Assembly (NCBI GenBank): GCA_016179685.1
Contig: JACPCR010000098.1
Location: forward strand, 1-64,000
Source of the DNA: Planctomycetota bacterium
GTDB taxonomy: Bacteria; Planctomycetota; PUPC01; JACPCR01
DNA: 64,000 nucleotides
Reading direction: 5' to 3'
Below the pieces are notes generated by a model. That model was not told the origin of the DNA, ran no database searches, and was given only the letters and a program-made list of their open reading frames with translations. Positions 33,905 through 42,564 of this stretch are shown here, piece by piece. The number at the start of each line of letters is the position of its first letter. Position 1 is the stretch's first letter. The translations under genes were made by a program, and so were the position numbers.

Positions 33905-34089
33905 GTTCCCATCCTTTCTGCGGCAGAATCGTCTCGAGATTCCAATGTTGAGGCGCAACCATCATGGAATCTGGTCCAAGTTGACCTGGATTCCATCCAT
34001 CGGAGATTGTATAAGCAAACTCGCCATCCGTCCTTAATGCACGCCCCTGCAATTGAGCCATTCACACTTGCCGTTCCCTCGCTCAGGCA

Positions 34090-34139
34090 CTAGTATCCCT
34101 GTTCATCAGTGTACCAGCACTTCTGAACAGGGATACTAG
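34090..34139. repeat. Constant-core palindrome, type 1 arms
   Basis: CTAGTATCCCTGTTCA (34090-34105) pairs exactly with TGAACAGGGATACTAG (34124-34139). The inner core is imperfect (CAGTGTACCAGCACTT). The outer arm resembles that of the 48513 element (TATCCCGGTTCAG), with a matched change in both arms. Confidence 0.8.
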
Positions 34140-34185
34140 CGGACGAGTTCGCAAGGGCATCTGCACTTGTGAACTCGTCCGCTAG
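34136..34185. repeat. Constant-core palindrome, type 2 arms
   Basis: CTAGCGGACGAGTTC (34136-34150) pairs exactly with GAACTCGTCCGCTAG (34171-34185). The stem continues through the core with one G-T pair and one mismatch to a loop ATCT. It shares its first CTAG with the preceding element. The arm GACGAGTTCGCAAG matches the 48643 element. Confidence 0.8.
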
Positions 34186-34281
34186 ACTGATGGATAAAGG
34201 GTCGCGGGAACATTCTCTGCGCCTGCGACGACCGGCCTGATGAAGTATCGGCTGTAACCTTGGTTCAGGGAGAGTCTGCCC

Positions 34282-35325
34282 ATGGCCACGTCCTCCGCCG
34301 CACGCTACCATTTTTCCTTCGGCCCGTGGAATATCTCCTCCGGGGCCGACCCCTTCGGGCCTCCAGTCCGCAAAGAAGTGGCTTTCGCGGCCAAAATCCG
34401 CTGCTACAAGAAACTGGGGTTCGATTACGTTCAGTTTCACGACGATGACGTAGTCCCCGCCGATCTGGACTTCGCGGCCACCCAGAGGGGCGTTGCACGC
34501 GTCCAGCGCCTCCTCGACAGCGAAGGTCTCAAGGCCGAATTCGTCGCACCCAGGCTCTGGGAACATCCCAAAACCATCGATGGCGCGTACACTTCCAACT
34601 CGGCCTCTGACCGGCGCTACGCTTTGGAGCGATCCAAACGGGCGGTCGATATCGCCCGCATGCTCGGCACGCCCAATATCGTTCTCTGGCTGGCCCGAGA
34701 AGGGACCTACGTCCGAGAGGCGAAGGACCCGATCGCTTCCATCGGCCGCATCGTGGATGCCGTCGACACCCTCCTCTCTCACGACTCGACCTGCAGAATC
34801 CTCGGAGAGATGAAGCCCAACGAGCCCATGGACCAGTCCTACCTGCCAACCCCCGGGCACTTCATGGGTCTTTCCTACCGAACGAGCGATCCTTCGAGGG
34901 TCGGTGTCCTCATTGAATCGGCCCATTCCATTCTCGCCGGGCTCGACCCTTCGGATGACATGGCCTATGCACTTTGGCATAGTAAGCTCTGGGGCGTCCA
35001 CCTCAACGACCAAAATGGCGAAAAATACGACCAGGACAAGGCGTTCGGCGCCGTCAGCCTCCGACGGGCATTCAATCAGGTCTTCGTGCTCGAAAAATAC
35101 GGCTACGCCCGCCTCTCGGACGGCATCATCGGGCTCGACGTCAAGGCGATGCGGACCACGCGGGGCGACGACCGCCTCAAGCACCTCGCGAACAGCCAGA
35201 AAATGTTCCTCTCTCTGCTCTCCGTGGTACGCCGGGTGAATTCGTCCCGGGTGGAATCCTGCCGCCGGGCCCGAGACTACGAGGGCCTGGAACTCTACAT
35301 CCTGGAGACTCTGATGGGTCGATGA
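34282..35325 (+). CDS. Xylose-isomerase-like sugar isomerase
   Basis: The 347-residue TIM-barrel protein resembles the short (actinobacterial-type) xylose isomerases. It has the catalytic His in YVQFHDDDVVP, the PRLWEHP strand, the Glu/Lys pair in LGEMKPNEPMD and the metal-binding end WGVHLNDQNGEKYDQDKAFG. True enzymes interconvert aldose and ketose, usually xylose and xylulose, with two divalent metals. It is about 40 residues shorter than typical XylA and may act on another sugar. GGGAGA near 34267 is its ribosome site. It leads a cluster with a UxaA-type dehydratase about 80 bases downstream. Confidence 0.85.
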   Translation: MATSSAARYHFSFGPWNISSGADPFGPPVRKEVAFAAKIRCYKKLGFDYVQFHDDDVVPADLDFAATQRGVARVQRLLDSEGLKAEFVAPRLWEHPKTIDGAYTSNSASDRRYALERSKRAVDIARMLGTPNIVLWLAREGTYVREAKDPIASIGRIVDAVDTLLSHDSTCRILGEMKPNEPMDQSYLPTPGHFMGLSYRTSDPSRVGVLIESAHSILAGLDPSDDMAYALWHSKLWGVHLNDQNGEKYDQDKAFGAVSLRRAFNQVFVLEKYGYARLSDGIIGLDVKAMRTTRGDDRLKHLANSQKMFLSLLSVVRRVNSSRVESCRRARDYEGLELYILETLMGR

Positions 35326-35403
35326 CCCTCTGACCCGGCCTCGCTTGAAATCGGCCCCGGAAACGTGCGCTGTCAAGTGTCCCCATCCCCCGGCACATCC
35401 TCC

Positions 35404-37047
35404 ATGTTGCCTCTCAACCACTTCGCTGTGGTCGTCCATCCCACGGAAGTTGGAGCGCTTCGCGCGGACAACATCGCCGTCGCCAAGAAGGACATTCCGG
35501 GAGGCATGCGGCTTCTCTGGAACGGTTCAGACATCCTCGTGACACGTTCCGTCCCCCGGGGCTCGAGCTTCGCCATCCTTCCGATCCCAAAGGGTCATTC
35601 CATCATTGCCCTGGGCGTCCACGTCGGTTTCGCGGCGCGCCACATTCCTGCGGGTGGCCTCCTCGATGCGGGCGGACTCGGAAACGTCCTCCACGAGATC
35701 GACCGGCCGGACAAGGTCCCGTACGGCTCTCGGGCACGTCCCACAGAATACCGGCCGGAATGGATGGCGCGGACCTACCTGGGTTTTCCACGTCAAGTCA
35801 CGCATCAGGGAAAGCTGGGCGCGGGCACTCAAAACCTGGTCGTCCTCCTCAATACCGTCAAGTGTTCGCAGGTCGCCACTCAGAATCTCGCCTTTCGAGC
35901 GCGCCAGCAGCTCCTCCCGAAATTTCCTCACGTGACCGACGTGGTCGCCATCACTCAGGAATACGGATGTGGCATGCCGGTCGGGCCCGCCAAGCAGGAG
36001 CTGGCCCGAATCCTGACACGTGTCATGAATCACCCGAACGTCGGCGCCGTCTACCTTCTCGGGCTCGGCTGCGAACACTTGTGCCCCATCCCGGGCCTCG
36101 AGGGAAGTGTCATTCCCTATTTCGAAGAGACCGTGCTCGATTTCGCCCGGCGCGTCAGGACCGACCACCTCCAGCGATATTGCAGCGAGCTTGAAGCCGT
36201 CGAAAAGATCGTCCAGGGGCCCCTCCAGGAATCCTTCGAGTTCGCCAACCAATTCTCCCGCCAGCCCGTGCCCATCGCTTCCTTGACCCTCGGCCTCAAG
36301 TGCGGAGGGTCGGATCGCTTCTCCGGCGTATCGGCCAATCCGGCTCTGGGCGTAGCCGTGGACCGCTTGATCTCTGGCGGTGGCGCCGCGATCATTACTG
36401 AAACTCCGGAGTTCGAAGGTTATATGCATGTCATGGCTGAACGGGCCCGTGATCCCTCGCTGGGTCAGTGGCTCATGAATCTCATCCCCCGCTTCGACAA
36501 GCTCAGCAGCCAGTATCCGATCCCTGAGCGGGGCCGGCAGACCGTGGCGCCCGGGAATTATGCCGGAGGCCTGTTGAATATTTTCATGAAATCGGCCGGG
36601 GCCGCCTCCAAGGCCGGTTCCACCTGCGTCGAAGGCGGACTGGAATACGCCGACTGGATTTACGACCACGATCGGCGCGGCCTGTGGGTGCTCGATGGCC
36701 CCAGCTACGATCAGATTTCAACTCCGGCCCTAGGCCTCTCGGGTTGCCAGATGGTCGTCTTCACCACGGGGCGAGGCACTCCCATCGGGTCAGCCCTCGG
36801 ACAAGTGATCAAGGTGGGATCGACCGCAGAGGTCGGATTGGACCAGCATGTCGATTTTTCTGCCCAGGCCGTCCTGGACGGAGAACCCATCGAAAAGGTT
36901 GGCGGGGCGCTCCTTGAAAAAATCTTGGCCATCGCCTCCGGCAAGGAGCCGACAGCCCTCGAGGTGTGGAATCGGCGCTTGCTGGAGGCCGGGCTGCCTT
37001 ACGCACATCACGAGTTCATGCCCTGGAAGCGTTGGGGCGATAATTAA
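35404..37047 (+). CDS. UxaA-family altronate/sugar-acid dehydratase
   Basis: The protein of about 547 residues has the two-part UxaA layout. An N-terminal SAF domain (residues about 1-95) precedes the catalytic part with NLVVLLNTVKCSQVA, ITQEYGCGMPVG, GLGCEHLCPI, LGLKCGGSDRFSGVSANPALG and the C-terminal GFT-like QMVVFTTGRGTPIG. UxaA removes water from D-altronate to give 2-keto-3-deoxygluconate in galacturonate breakdown, using iron. KDG kinase at 51770 would take that product. I start at ATG 35404 because MLPLNHFAVVVHP matches the usual SAF start; GTG at 35365 is possible. It lies just ahead of the UvrB/C-motif gene at 37051. Confidence 0.9.
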   Translation: MLPLNHFAVVVHPTEVGALRADNIAVAKKDIPGGMRLLWNGSDILVTRSVPRGSSFAILPIPKGHSIIALGVHVGFAARHIPAGGLLDAGGLGNVLHEIDRPDKVPYGSRARPTEYRPEWMARTYLGFPRQVTHQGKLGAGTQNLVVLLNTVKCSQVATQNLAFRARQQLLPKFPHVTDVVAITQEYGCGMPVGPAKQELARILTRVMNHPNVGAVYLLGLGCEHLCPIPGLEGSVIPYFEETVLDFARRVRTDHLQRYCSELEAVEKIVQGPLQESFEFANQFSRQPVPIASLTLGLKCGGSDRFSGVSANPALGVAVDRLISGGGAAIITETPEFEGYMHVMAERARDPSLGQWLMNLIPRFDKLSSQYPIPERGRQTVAPGNYAGGLLNIFMKSAGAASKAGSTCVEGGLEYADWIYDHDRRGLWVLDGPSYDQISTPALGLSGCQMVVFTTGRGTPIGSALGQVIKVGSTAEVGLDQHVDFSAQAVLDGEPIEKVGGALLEKILAIASGKEPTALEVWNRRLLEAGLPYAHHEFMPWKRWGDN

Positions 37048-37050
37048 TCC

Positions 37051-37809
37051 ATGAGCAAAGATATCAGCCTCATCCTCCGAGAATGGGAATTCGGTCCCGA
37101 TCCCAAGACGGTCAGACGATTCATCGGACTCGACGGGCGGGAGAAAATCCAGCGCCGAATCGAGTTGGGAATCCTCCAACTTGAAGTCGAAGGCCGTCCC
37201 GACGGAAAACATCCCCAGGGCTATCCGTCCCTTTATGACTGGTACAAGCATCGAGCCAAAGAAGAGAAAAGGAGTGGCGTTTCAGGCGAGTTGAAATTGA
37301 CGGCGCGGGACTGCCAGGCCCTACAGGCCGAGGCCCTTCTCTACTATCAGCGCAGACTCTGCTTCTTCGAGCTTGAGGACTATACCGGAGCGGCACGGGA
37401 TGCACGCCGCAATCTGGAAGTATTCGCCTTCGTGCGGGAACACGCGGACCGGGAGGAGGACAAGATGTCTCTGGATCAGTACCGGGCCTTCGTTATCTTT
37501 CACCGTTCCAAGGCCGAAGTACTCGGTTGCCTGGAACGTAAGGAATATGACTTCGCCTTGCGATACATTGAAAACGCTGAAGAGGAAATCCGACAGTTCT
37601 TCGTGGAGTACCACCGGCCCGAACTTTCCGAAAATTCCGAGGAGCTCAAACAACTCGTCCAGTGGCGCGAGCAAATTGAGAAAATGCGCCCACTCAGCCG
37701 CCGACAAATCCTCGAGCAGGAGCTCAAAGAGGCCGTGGAACGAGAAGAATACGAGCGGGCCGCCCAGATTCGAGATGAAATTCAACGACAATCCGGTGAC
37801 CCTCGTTGA
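37051..37809 (+). CDS. UvrB/UvrC-motif helical protein
   Basis: The 252-residue protein is mostly helical and charged. Its C-terminus carries a UvrB/UvrC-type interaction motif (LEQELKEAVEREEYERAAQI, with RDEIQ following), the element by which UvrB and UvrC or McsA-like proteins bind partners. The middle has TPR-like helices (ALLYYQRRLCFFELEDYTGA). No catalytic domain is visible. Similar proteins occur in planctomycetes but their role is unknown to me. It starts 3 bases after the UxaA stop, and the peptidase gene begins 4 bases after its own stop, so the three are probably co-transcribed. Confidence 0.8.
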   Translation: MSKDISLILREWEFGPDPKTVRRFIGLDGREKIQRRIELGILQLEVEGRPDGKHPQGYPSLYDWYKHRAKEEKRSGVSGELKLTARDCQALQAEALLYYQRRLCFFELEDYTGAARDARRNLEVFAFVREHADREEDKMSLDQYRAFVIFHRSKAEVLGCLERKEYDFALRYIENAEEEIRQFFVEYHRPELSENSEELKQLVQWREQIEKMRPLSRRQILEQELKEAVEREEYERAAQIRDEIQRQSGDPR

Positions 37810-37813
37810 AAGA

Positions 37814-38920
37814 ATGCCTCCTCCCATCGTGGCCTCCCGCTTGAAAACAGACCCATCCGGAACCCTCGAGCGGCTTCACGAGAAACTGGCCACTCACCGG
37901 GTCGACGCCTTCCTGGTATCCAAGCCTCCCAACGTCCGATACGTGACCGGGTTCAGCGCGCCAAAGGACGGACGCGTCCTCCTGTGTCGCCGTCATGGCA
38001 TCCTCTTCACCGACGCCCGCTACTCCATCCAGGCCCGCGAAGAATCCACCCTTCCCGTCTCGATCTGGAAAGGCCGAGACCGTTGGACGTGTGTGGCCAA
38101 TCATCTCCGAAAACTCGGCATCAGCCGCCTCGCGGTCGAAACGGATGCCCTCACCGTTCCTGAATGGAGGCACCTCCGGAACCTTCTTCCCTGCCGGCTC
38201 CGCCCCGTCTCCGCCTGGGTCGACGAGCTACGGCAGGTCAAACGCTCCGATGAGATCGCCCACATGAGCCGGGCCGCCGCCCTCAATGATCGGGCCTTCC
38301 AGCATATCCTGCCCTCTCTCCGGCCCGGCGTCACCGAACGGGACCTCGCCCTCGAGCTGGAATGGTTTCTCCGAACAAACGGCGATTTCCAAATCGCCTT
38401 CGAGGTCATCGTGGCCTCTGGTCCCAATGGCGCCAGGCCCCACGCCTCGCCTACCCTCCGCAAATTCCAATACCGAGACCTGATCACCCTGGACTTCGGC
38501 AGCCGATGCGAGGGTTACGCTTCTGACATCACCCGAACCGTGGCCATCGGAAAGCCCCCACGCCGACTCCGTTCCATCTACCAAACGGTACTTCGCTCCC
38601 AGACGCATGGGCTGGAGACTCTCCGGCCCGGTATCCAGGCCAGAGACGTCGATCGAGCGGTTCGGCACCTCATCCGAAAGGCCGGGCTTGGCCCCTATTT
38701 CACCCATAGCCTCGGCCACGGCGTCGGCCTGGAAATCCACGAGCCGCCCCGCCTGAGCACTTCATCTCGTGAGGTCCTCCAGGCCGGGATGATCGTCACC
38801 TGTGAGCCGGGAATTTATGTGCCCGAGATCGGGGGAGTCCGCATCGAGGACCTGGTCCTGATTACGAAAACTGGCCACGAAAGGCTCAGCCAGTCACCGA
38901 AGGAATTGCTCTGCCTTTGA
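37814..38920 (+). CDS. M24B metallopeptidase (Xaa-Pro aminopeptidase family)
   Basis: The 368-residue enzyme has the creatinase-type N-terminal domain (LVSKPPNVRYVTGFSAP) and a pita-bread catalytic domain with all five metal ligands: Asp in LITLDFGSRCEGYASDITRT (two), His in THSLGHGVGLEIHEPP, Glu in VTCEPGIYVPEIGGV and Glu in GGVRIEDLVLI. Such peptidases remove the N-terminal residue before proline. The frame is open far upstream inside the previous gene, but family similarity begins after ATG 37814, which follows the preceding stop by 4 bases. The fit is complete. Confidence 0.93.
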   Translation: MPPPIVASRLKTDPSGTLERLHEKLATHRVDAFLVSKPPNVRYVTGFSAPKDGRVLLCRRHGILFTDARYSIQAREESTLPVSIWKGRDRWTCVANHLRKLGISRLAVETDALTVPEWRHLRNLLPCRLRPVSAWVDELRQVKRSDEIAHMSRAAALNDRAFQHILPSLRPGVTERDLALELEWFLRTNGDFQIAFEVIVASGPNGARPHASPTLRKFQYRDLITLDFGSRCEGYASDITRTVAIGKPPRRLRSIYQTVLRSQTHGLETLRPGIQARDVDRAVRHLIRKAGLGPYFTHSLGHGVGLEIHEPPRLSTSSREVLQAGMIVTCEPGIYVPEIGGVRIEDLVLITKTGHERLSQSPKELLCL

Positions 38921-39038
38921 ATCGTCGCTCCCCTGCCGCCGGCGACCCGCAAATGGCCAGCCCATTCCGAGGGCATCCTCAGGCGGGAAGATCATCGTCA
39001 CCGGTGGCGATGCCAGCCGAACTTCTGCCCTCGCGGCG

Positions 39039-41261
39039 TCAAGCCAGAAGCGACGTGCCCCGACAACTTCGGTCGCGCAGGAGCCCATCCGGGGCGAAAC
39101 GCGGACCGTACCTTTCGCTCAATTTCTCCAACTGAGCGACCAGAACGGCGGCGCCCTGGGACTCGGCATACTGGAGCAGCCCGCCGCGAAAAGCGGGGAA
39201 ACCTGCCCCTAGAATCAGCGCTAAGTCAATATCGTCCGCACTCGATACCACGCCCTCTCGAAGGGAGGACATGGCCTCGTTCACCATGAGAAAGACCAGC
39301 CTTTCCCGAACCTCCCGGGCCGAAATATCCCTCCGCGGGACCATCGGGTCGGACCGCAGCGCCTCCTGTAAATACGGCCGGATGCCTTCTTCCTCCGGTT
39401 CTTTCCTTCCGCGGCCCCTTGGATGTCGATAGAATCCCAAGCCACTCTTCCGGCCCAGATGACCGGCGCTCTGCAGGAGATCCAGAATCGCCGGAGAGTG
39501 ATAGGCCTTGCCCAGCCGACCCAATAGCGAGTGGGCCACCTTTGCCGCCACGTCTATCCCAATCTCGTCCAGAAGCTCCAGGGGCCCCATGGGCATTCCG
39601 AAGTCCCGCATGGCCAAGTCGATCTCCTGAATGCTGGCCCCCTCTTCCAGCAGAAGGGCCGCTTCGCTGAGATAGGGAAGCAAAATTCGATTGACCAAGA
39701 AACCCGGCTGGTCCTCCACCAGGACCGGCGTTTTTCCCAGCCGTTTCACCAGAGAGACCGCCGTGGCCACAACGGCCGCATCGGTCTTGCGGGTGGGGAT
39801 GATCTCCACCAAAGGCATCCGGTGTGGAGGATTGAAGAAATGAATACCCAGGAATCGCTCCGGATGCCGAAGCGACGCTCCCATCTCCGTGATGCTCAAA
39901 GACGAGGTGTTCGAGGCCAGGACGGCGTTTTCCCTCAAATGGCTCTCTGCTTCCGCCAGCACCTTCTTCTTGAGGTCCAGGTCTTCGACGACGGATTCCA
40001 CCACCACGTCGCACAGGCCCAATCCCGTCAGTTCCGTGGACGGAGAGATCAACCCCATTTTCCGCCTGGATTCCCGATCCGTCATCTTATGACACTTCAC
40101 AGCCTCCTGGAAACTTCGGCTCGCGGATCCTAATCCTCTCGACAAAGCCTCGGTATCAACGTCTCTGAGCCTTACCGGGACTTCGTGGTAGGCCAGAACC
40201 TGGGCGATGCCGGCGCCCATGGTTCCAGCGCCCAAAACACCAACCCGGCCCGTAGGCCGGGGGTCGGCGGCTACTCCACGAAGGCCGAGAACCCTTTTCG
40301 CGCGTTCGGAGAGGCGGTAAACGCGGATCAGATTCTTGGACACTTCGGAACAGAGCAGCTCGCCGACCCCTTCAGCTTCAATCGGATCACCGGCCCCGGG
40401 GGCCAACGCATACGTTTTTCGGATCACCTCCAGGGCGCGCAGAGGCGCAGGATACTTCTCACCACCGCTCTCCATCAGCCGTTCCCTGGCAGCCCTAAAG
40501 AGCAGCCAGCGCCCCAGCCCTGTCCCTTCCAGGAATCGATCCTTCCAGCCTCTCGACCGGGCCGATCGCCGACGCGGAGGTGATGTCTCTGAAACCAATT
40601 CCCGCATCCGGTCCAGGGCGCATTCTCGGAGTCTCTCCGGAGGGACGACCCAATCGACCAGCCCCATCTTCCGAGCCTTGGGACCGTCCACACTTTGTCC
40701 AGAGAGGATCATCTCCAACGCCCGAGCCAGACCGATCCGCCTTGGCAATCTTTGGGTACCGCCAAAACCGGGGATGATGCCCAGTTTCACCTCCGGCAGA
40801 CCCAATTGGGTTCTCGGATGCTCCGTAGCCATGCGGTATCGGCAGGCCAGGGCCAGCTCCAGCCCTCCGCCCAGACAGGCGCCGTGAATGGCTGCCAAAG
40901 TCGGCACCTTCAACGACTCCAATCGCCGAAATATCCTCTGGCCTCCGGAAGATTTCACCGCCCCCTCGGCCGCGGATCGAATCGCAGCGATCTCGTCAAT
41001 GTCCGCACCAGCCAGGAAGGCACCCTCCTTCCCGCTCAAGAAAAGGATGCCTCGCACGCCAGGCGAATGTTCCGCCGCGTCCAGCACACGATCCAAAAGA
41101 CCCAGCACCTCGGTCGTTAGCTTGTTCACCTTCTCGCCCGGAAGATCAAATTCGACCAGCCAGAGGCCTTCCATTTCAGTGCGCCGGACGGCAGGGGTCG
41201 CCTCGAAGAGAGGGGAAGTTTCTGAATCGGTTCTTAATTCGACCGCAACCACGGCGCTCAC
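39039..41261 (-). CDS. FadJ/FadB-type enoyl-CoA hydratase / 3-hydroxyacyl-CoA dehydrogenase
   Basis: The roughly 740-residue multifunctional beta-oxidation enzyme has an N-terminal crotonase domain (GAFLAGADIDEIAAI, then IHGACLGGGLELALACRYR, LGLPEVKLGIIPGFGGTQRL) and a 3-hydroxyacyl-CoA dehydrogenase part with the Rossmann motif GVLGAGTMGAGIAQVLAYH, ASNTSSLSITEM and FLGIHFFNPPHRMPLVEIIP. It hydrates enoyl-CoA and oxidises the product with NAD. I start at GTG 41261 because it overlaps the thiolase stop as GTGA and has GGAGAGGAG in front; a longer start at 41306 would sit inside the thiolase gene. It is the last gene of a ligase-thiolase-FadJ operon. Confidence 0.95.
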   Translation of the reverse strand: MSAVVAVELRTDSETSPLFEATPAVRRTEMEGLWLVEFDLPGEKVNKLTTEVLGLLDRVLDAAEHSPGVRGILFLSGKEGAFLAGADIDEIAAIRSAAEGAVKSSGGQRIFRRLESLKVPTLAAIHGACLGGGLELALACRYRMATEHPRTQLGLPEVKLGIIPGFGGTQRLPRRIGLARALEMILSGQSVDGPKARKMGLVDWVVPPERLRECALDRMRELVSETSPPRRRSARSRGWKDRFLEGTGLGRWLLFRAARERLMESGGEKYPAPLRALEVIRKTYALAPGAGDPIEAEGVGELLCSEVSKNLIRVYRLSERAKRVLGLRGVAADPRPTGRVGVLGAGTMGAGIAQVLAYHEVPVRLRDVDTEALSRGLGSASRSFQEAVKCHKMTDRESRRKMGLISPSTELTGLGLCDVVVESVVEDLDLKKKVLAEAESHLRENAVLASNTSSLSITEMGASLRHPERFLGIHFFNPPHRMPLVEIIPTRKTDAAVVATAVSLVKRLGKTPVLVEDQPGFLVNRILLPYLSEAALLLEEGASIQEIDLAMRDFGMPMGPLELLDEIGIDVAAKVAHSLLGRLGKAYHSPAILDLLQSAGHLGRKSGLGFYRHPRGRGRKEPEEEGIRPYLQEALRSDPMVPRRDISAREVRERLVFLMVNEAMSSLREGVVSSADDIDLALILGAGFPAFRGGLLQYAESQGAAVLVAQLEKLSERYGPRFAPDGLLRDRSCRGTSLLA

Positions 41262-42541
41262 CTCCTCTCCAGGACCAACGCTCCCCCCATCCCACCTCCG
41301 ACGCACAAGGTAGCCAATCCGAACGCGACATCGCGCCGGCGCATTTCGTGAAGCAAACCGAGAACCAGCCGGGCGCCCGTGGCTCCGACCGGGTGGCCCA
41401 GAGCAATGCCCCCCCCATTCACATTCAGCCGTTCAGGCTCCAAGGGTCCCACGGCATCCGCGCGCCCCAACTTCTCCCGCGCAAATGGACGGGAATCAAA
41501 TGCTCGAAGATTCGCCAGAACCTGGGCCGCGAAGGCCTCGTTCAACTCGATGAGCCCGATGTCCGACATCTTGAGCCCCGCTCGGTCGAGTGCCTTCGGT
41601 GTCGCATAGACGGGGCCCAAACCCATCCGCTCCGGATCCAGACCTGCATAGGCATAACCGCGGAGATAACCAAGAGGTTTCAAATTCATCCTTCGGGCGC
41701 GCTCTCCGGACATCAGGATCAGGGCCACGGCCCCGTCCGTCACCGGGCAGGAATTTCCTACGGTGACCGTCCCCTCCTCCTGGTTGAAGAAAGGCCTTAA
41801 CCTTGCGAGACCTTCCAAAGAGGCATCCTGGCGGGGACCGTTATCACGAGCGATCCGATCCCCATACCCCGGCGGGACAAAGACGGTAAGAATCTCTCCA
41901 TCGAACTTCCCCAACCGTTGAGCCTCCAAGGCCCTCCGATGACTCCTCAGGGCAAACTCGTCCTGCTCCTTGCGCGAAATCCCCCACTCCCGCGCCAAGA
42001 GTTCCGCCGTTTCCCCCATCAGCATCCCAGAAAAGGGATCCGTCAGACCCGACATCAGAGCGGAAACCGGCTTGAAATGGCGTGGCCTGATACGCCATAC
42101 GGCGGCAACACGCTTCGAAAAGGTCTTCGCCTTCTGAATCCCGGCGACGATGTCCGCAAATGGCTTCGGATACACCAAGGGAATGTTCGACATGGACTCC
42201 GTACCCGCGGCCAGGACCACCTCGGCCTGACCAGACAGAATCCTCTCAGCCGCCGTGGTCACGGCCTCAAAACCTGAGGCACAGTTCCGGTGTACGGTCA
42301 TGGCCGGCCGATCCCTTGGCACGCCCGATTTGAGAGCCACAACACGAGCGATATTCGCCGCTTCCATGGGCTGGGCAACGTTTCCCACAATGGTCTCATC
42401 CACTTGGCTCGGGTCGATTTCCAGTCGATAGAACGCCTCTCGGCAGGCAAGACAAGCCAGCTCGTCCGCCGGAATGTCCCTCAGCAAGGTACCCGCCTTG
42501 CAGAAAGGCGTTCGACATCCTCCCAGAATCGCTATCTCCAT
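41258..42541 (-). CDS. Acetyl-CoA acyltransferase (thiolase, FadA/FadI-type)
   Basis: The 427-residue thiolase has the nucleophile Cys in MTVHRNCASGFEAV, the GGGIALGHPVGATGAR histidine motif and the base Cys in ATLCVGGGMGGAL, so all catalytic residues are present. It cleaves 3-ketoacyl-CoA to acetyl-CoA and a shortened acyl-CoA. The length matches FadI more than FadA. It overlaps the downstream FadJ-like gene by 4 bases and follows the PaaK-like ligase by 23 bases. A GGGGGGAA ribosome site precedes the ATG. Confidence 0.95.
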   Translation of the reverse strand: MEIAILGGCRTPFCKAGTLLRDIPADELACLACREAFYRLEIDPSQVDETIVGNVAQPMEAANIARVVALKSGVPRDRPAMTVHRNCASGFEAVTTAAERILSGQAEVVLAAGTESMSNIPLVYPKPFADIVAGIQKAKTFSKRVAAVWRIRPRHFKPVSALMSGLTDPFSGMLMGETAELLAREWGISRKEQDEFALRSHRRALEAQRLGKFDGEILTVFVPPGYGDRIARDNGPRQDASLEGLARLRPFFNQEEGTVTVGNSCPVTDGAVALILMSGERARRMNLKPLGYLRGYAYAGLDPERMGLGPVYATPKALDRAGLKMSDIGLIELNEAFAAQVLANLRAFDSRPFAREKLGRADAVGPLEPERLNVNGGGIALGHPVGATGARLVLGLLHEMRRRDVAFGLATLCVGGGMGGALVLERR

Positions 42542-42564
42542 GAGCGATTTCCCCCCGGCATTCG

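Larger units (their letters stand above)
33905..34281. other. Divergent intergenic gap with two abutting palindromes
   Basis: The gap separates the aldo/keto reductase start from the isomerase start. It has no gene. Its middle is filled by two core palindromes sharing a CTAG (34090-34139 and 34136-34185), and a GGGAGA ribosome site near 34267 serves the downstream gene. No good -35/-10 pair was seen. Confidence 0.55.

Noticed and set aside
41262-41306. Upstream extension of the FadJ-like gene
   Set aside because: It lies inside the thiolase gene; a GTG that overlaps the thiolase stop as GTGA with a ribosome site in front is a better start.
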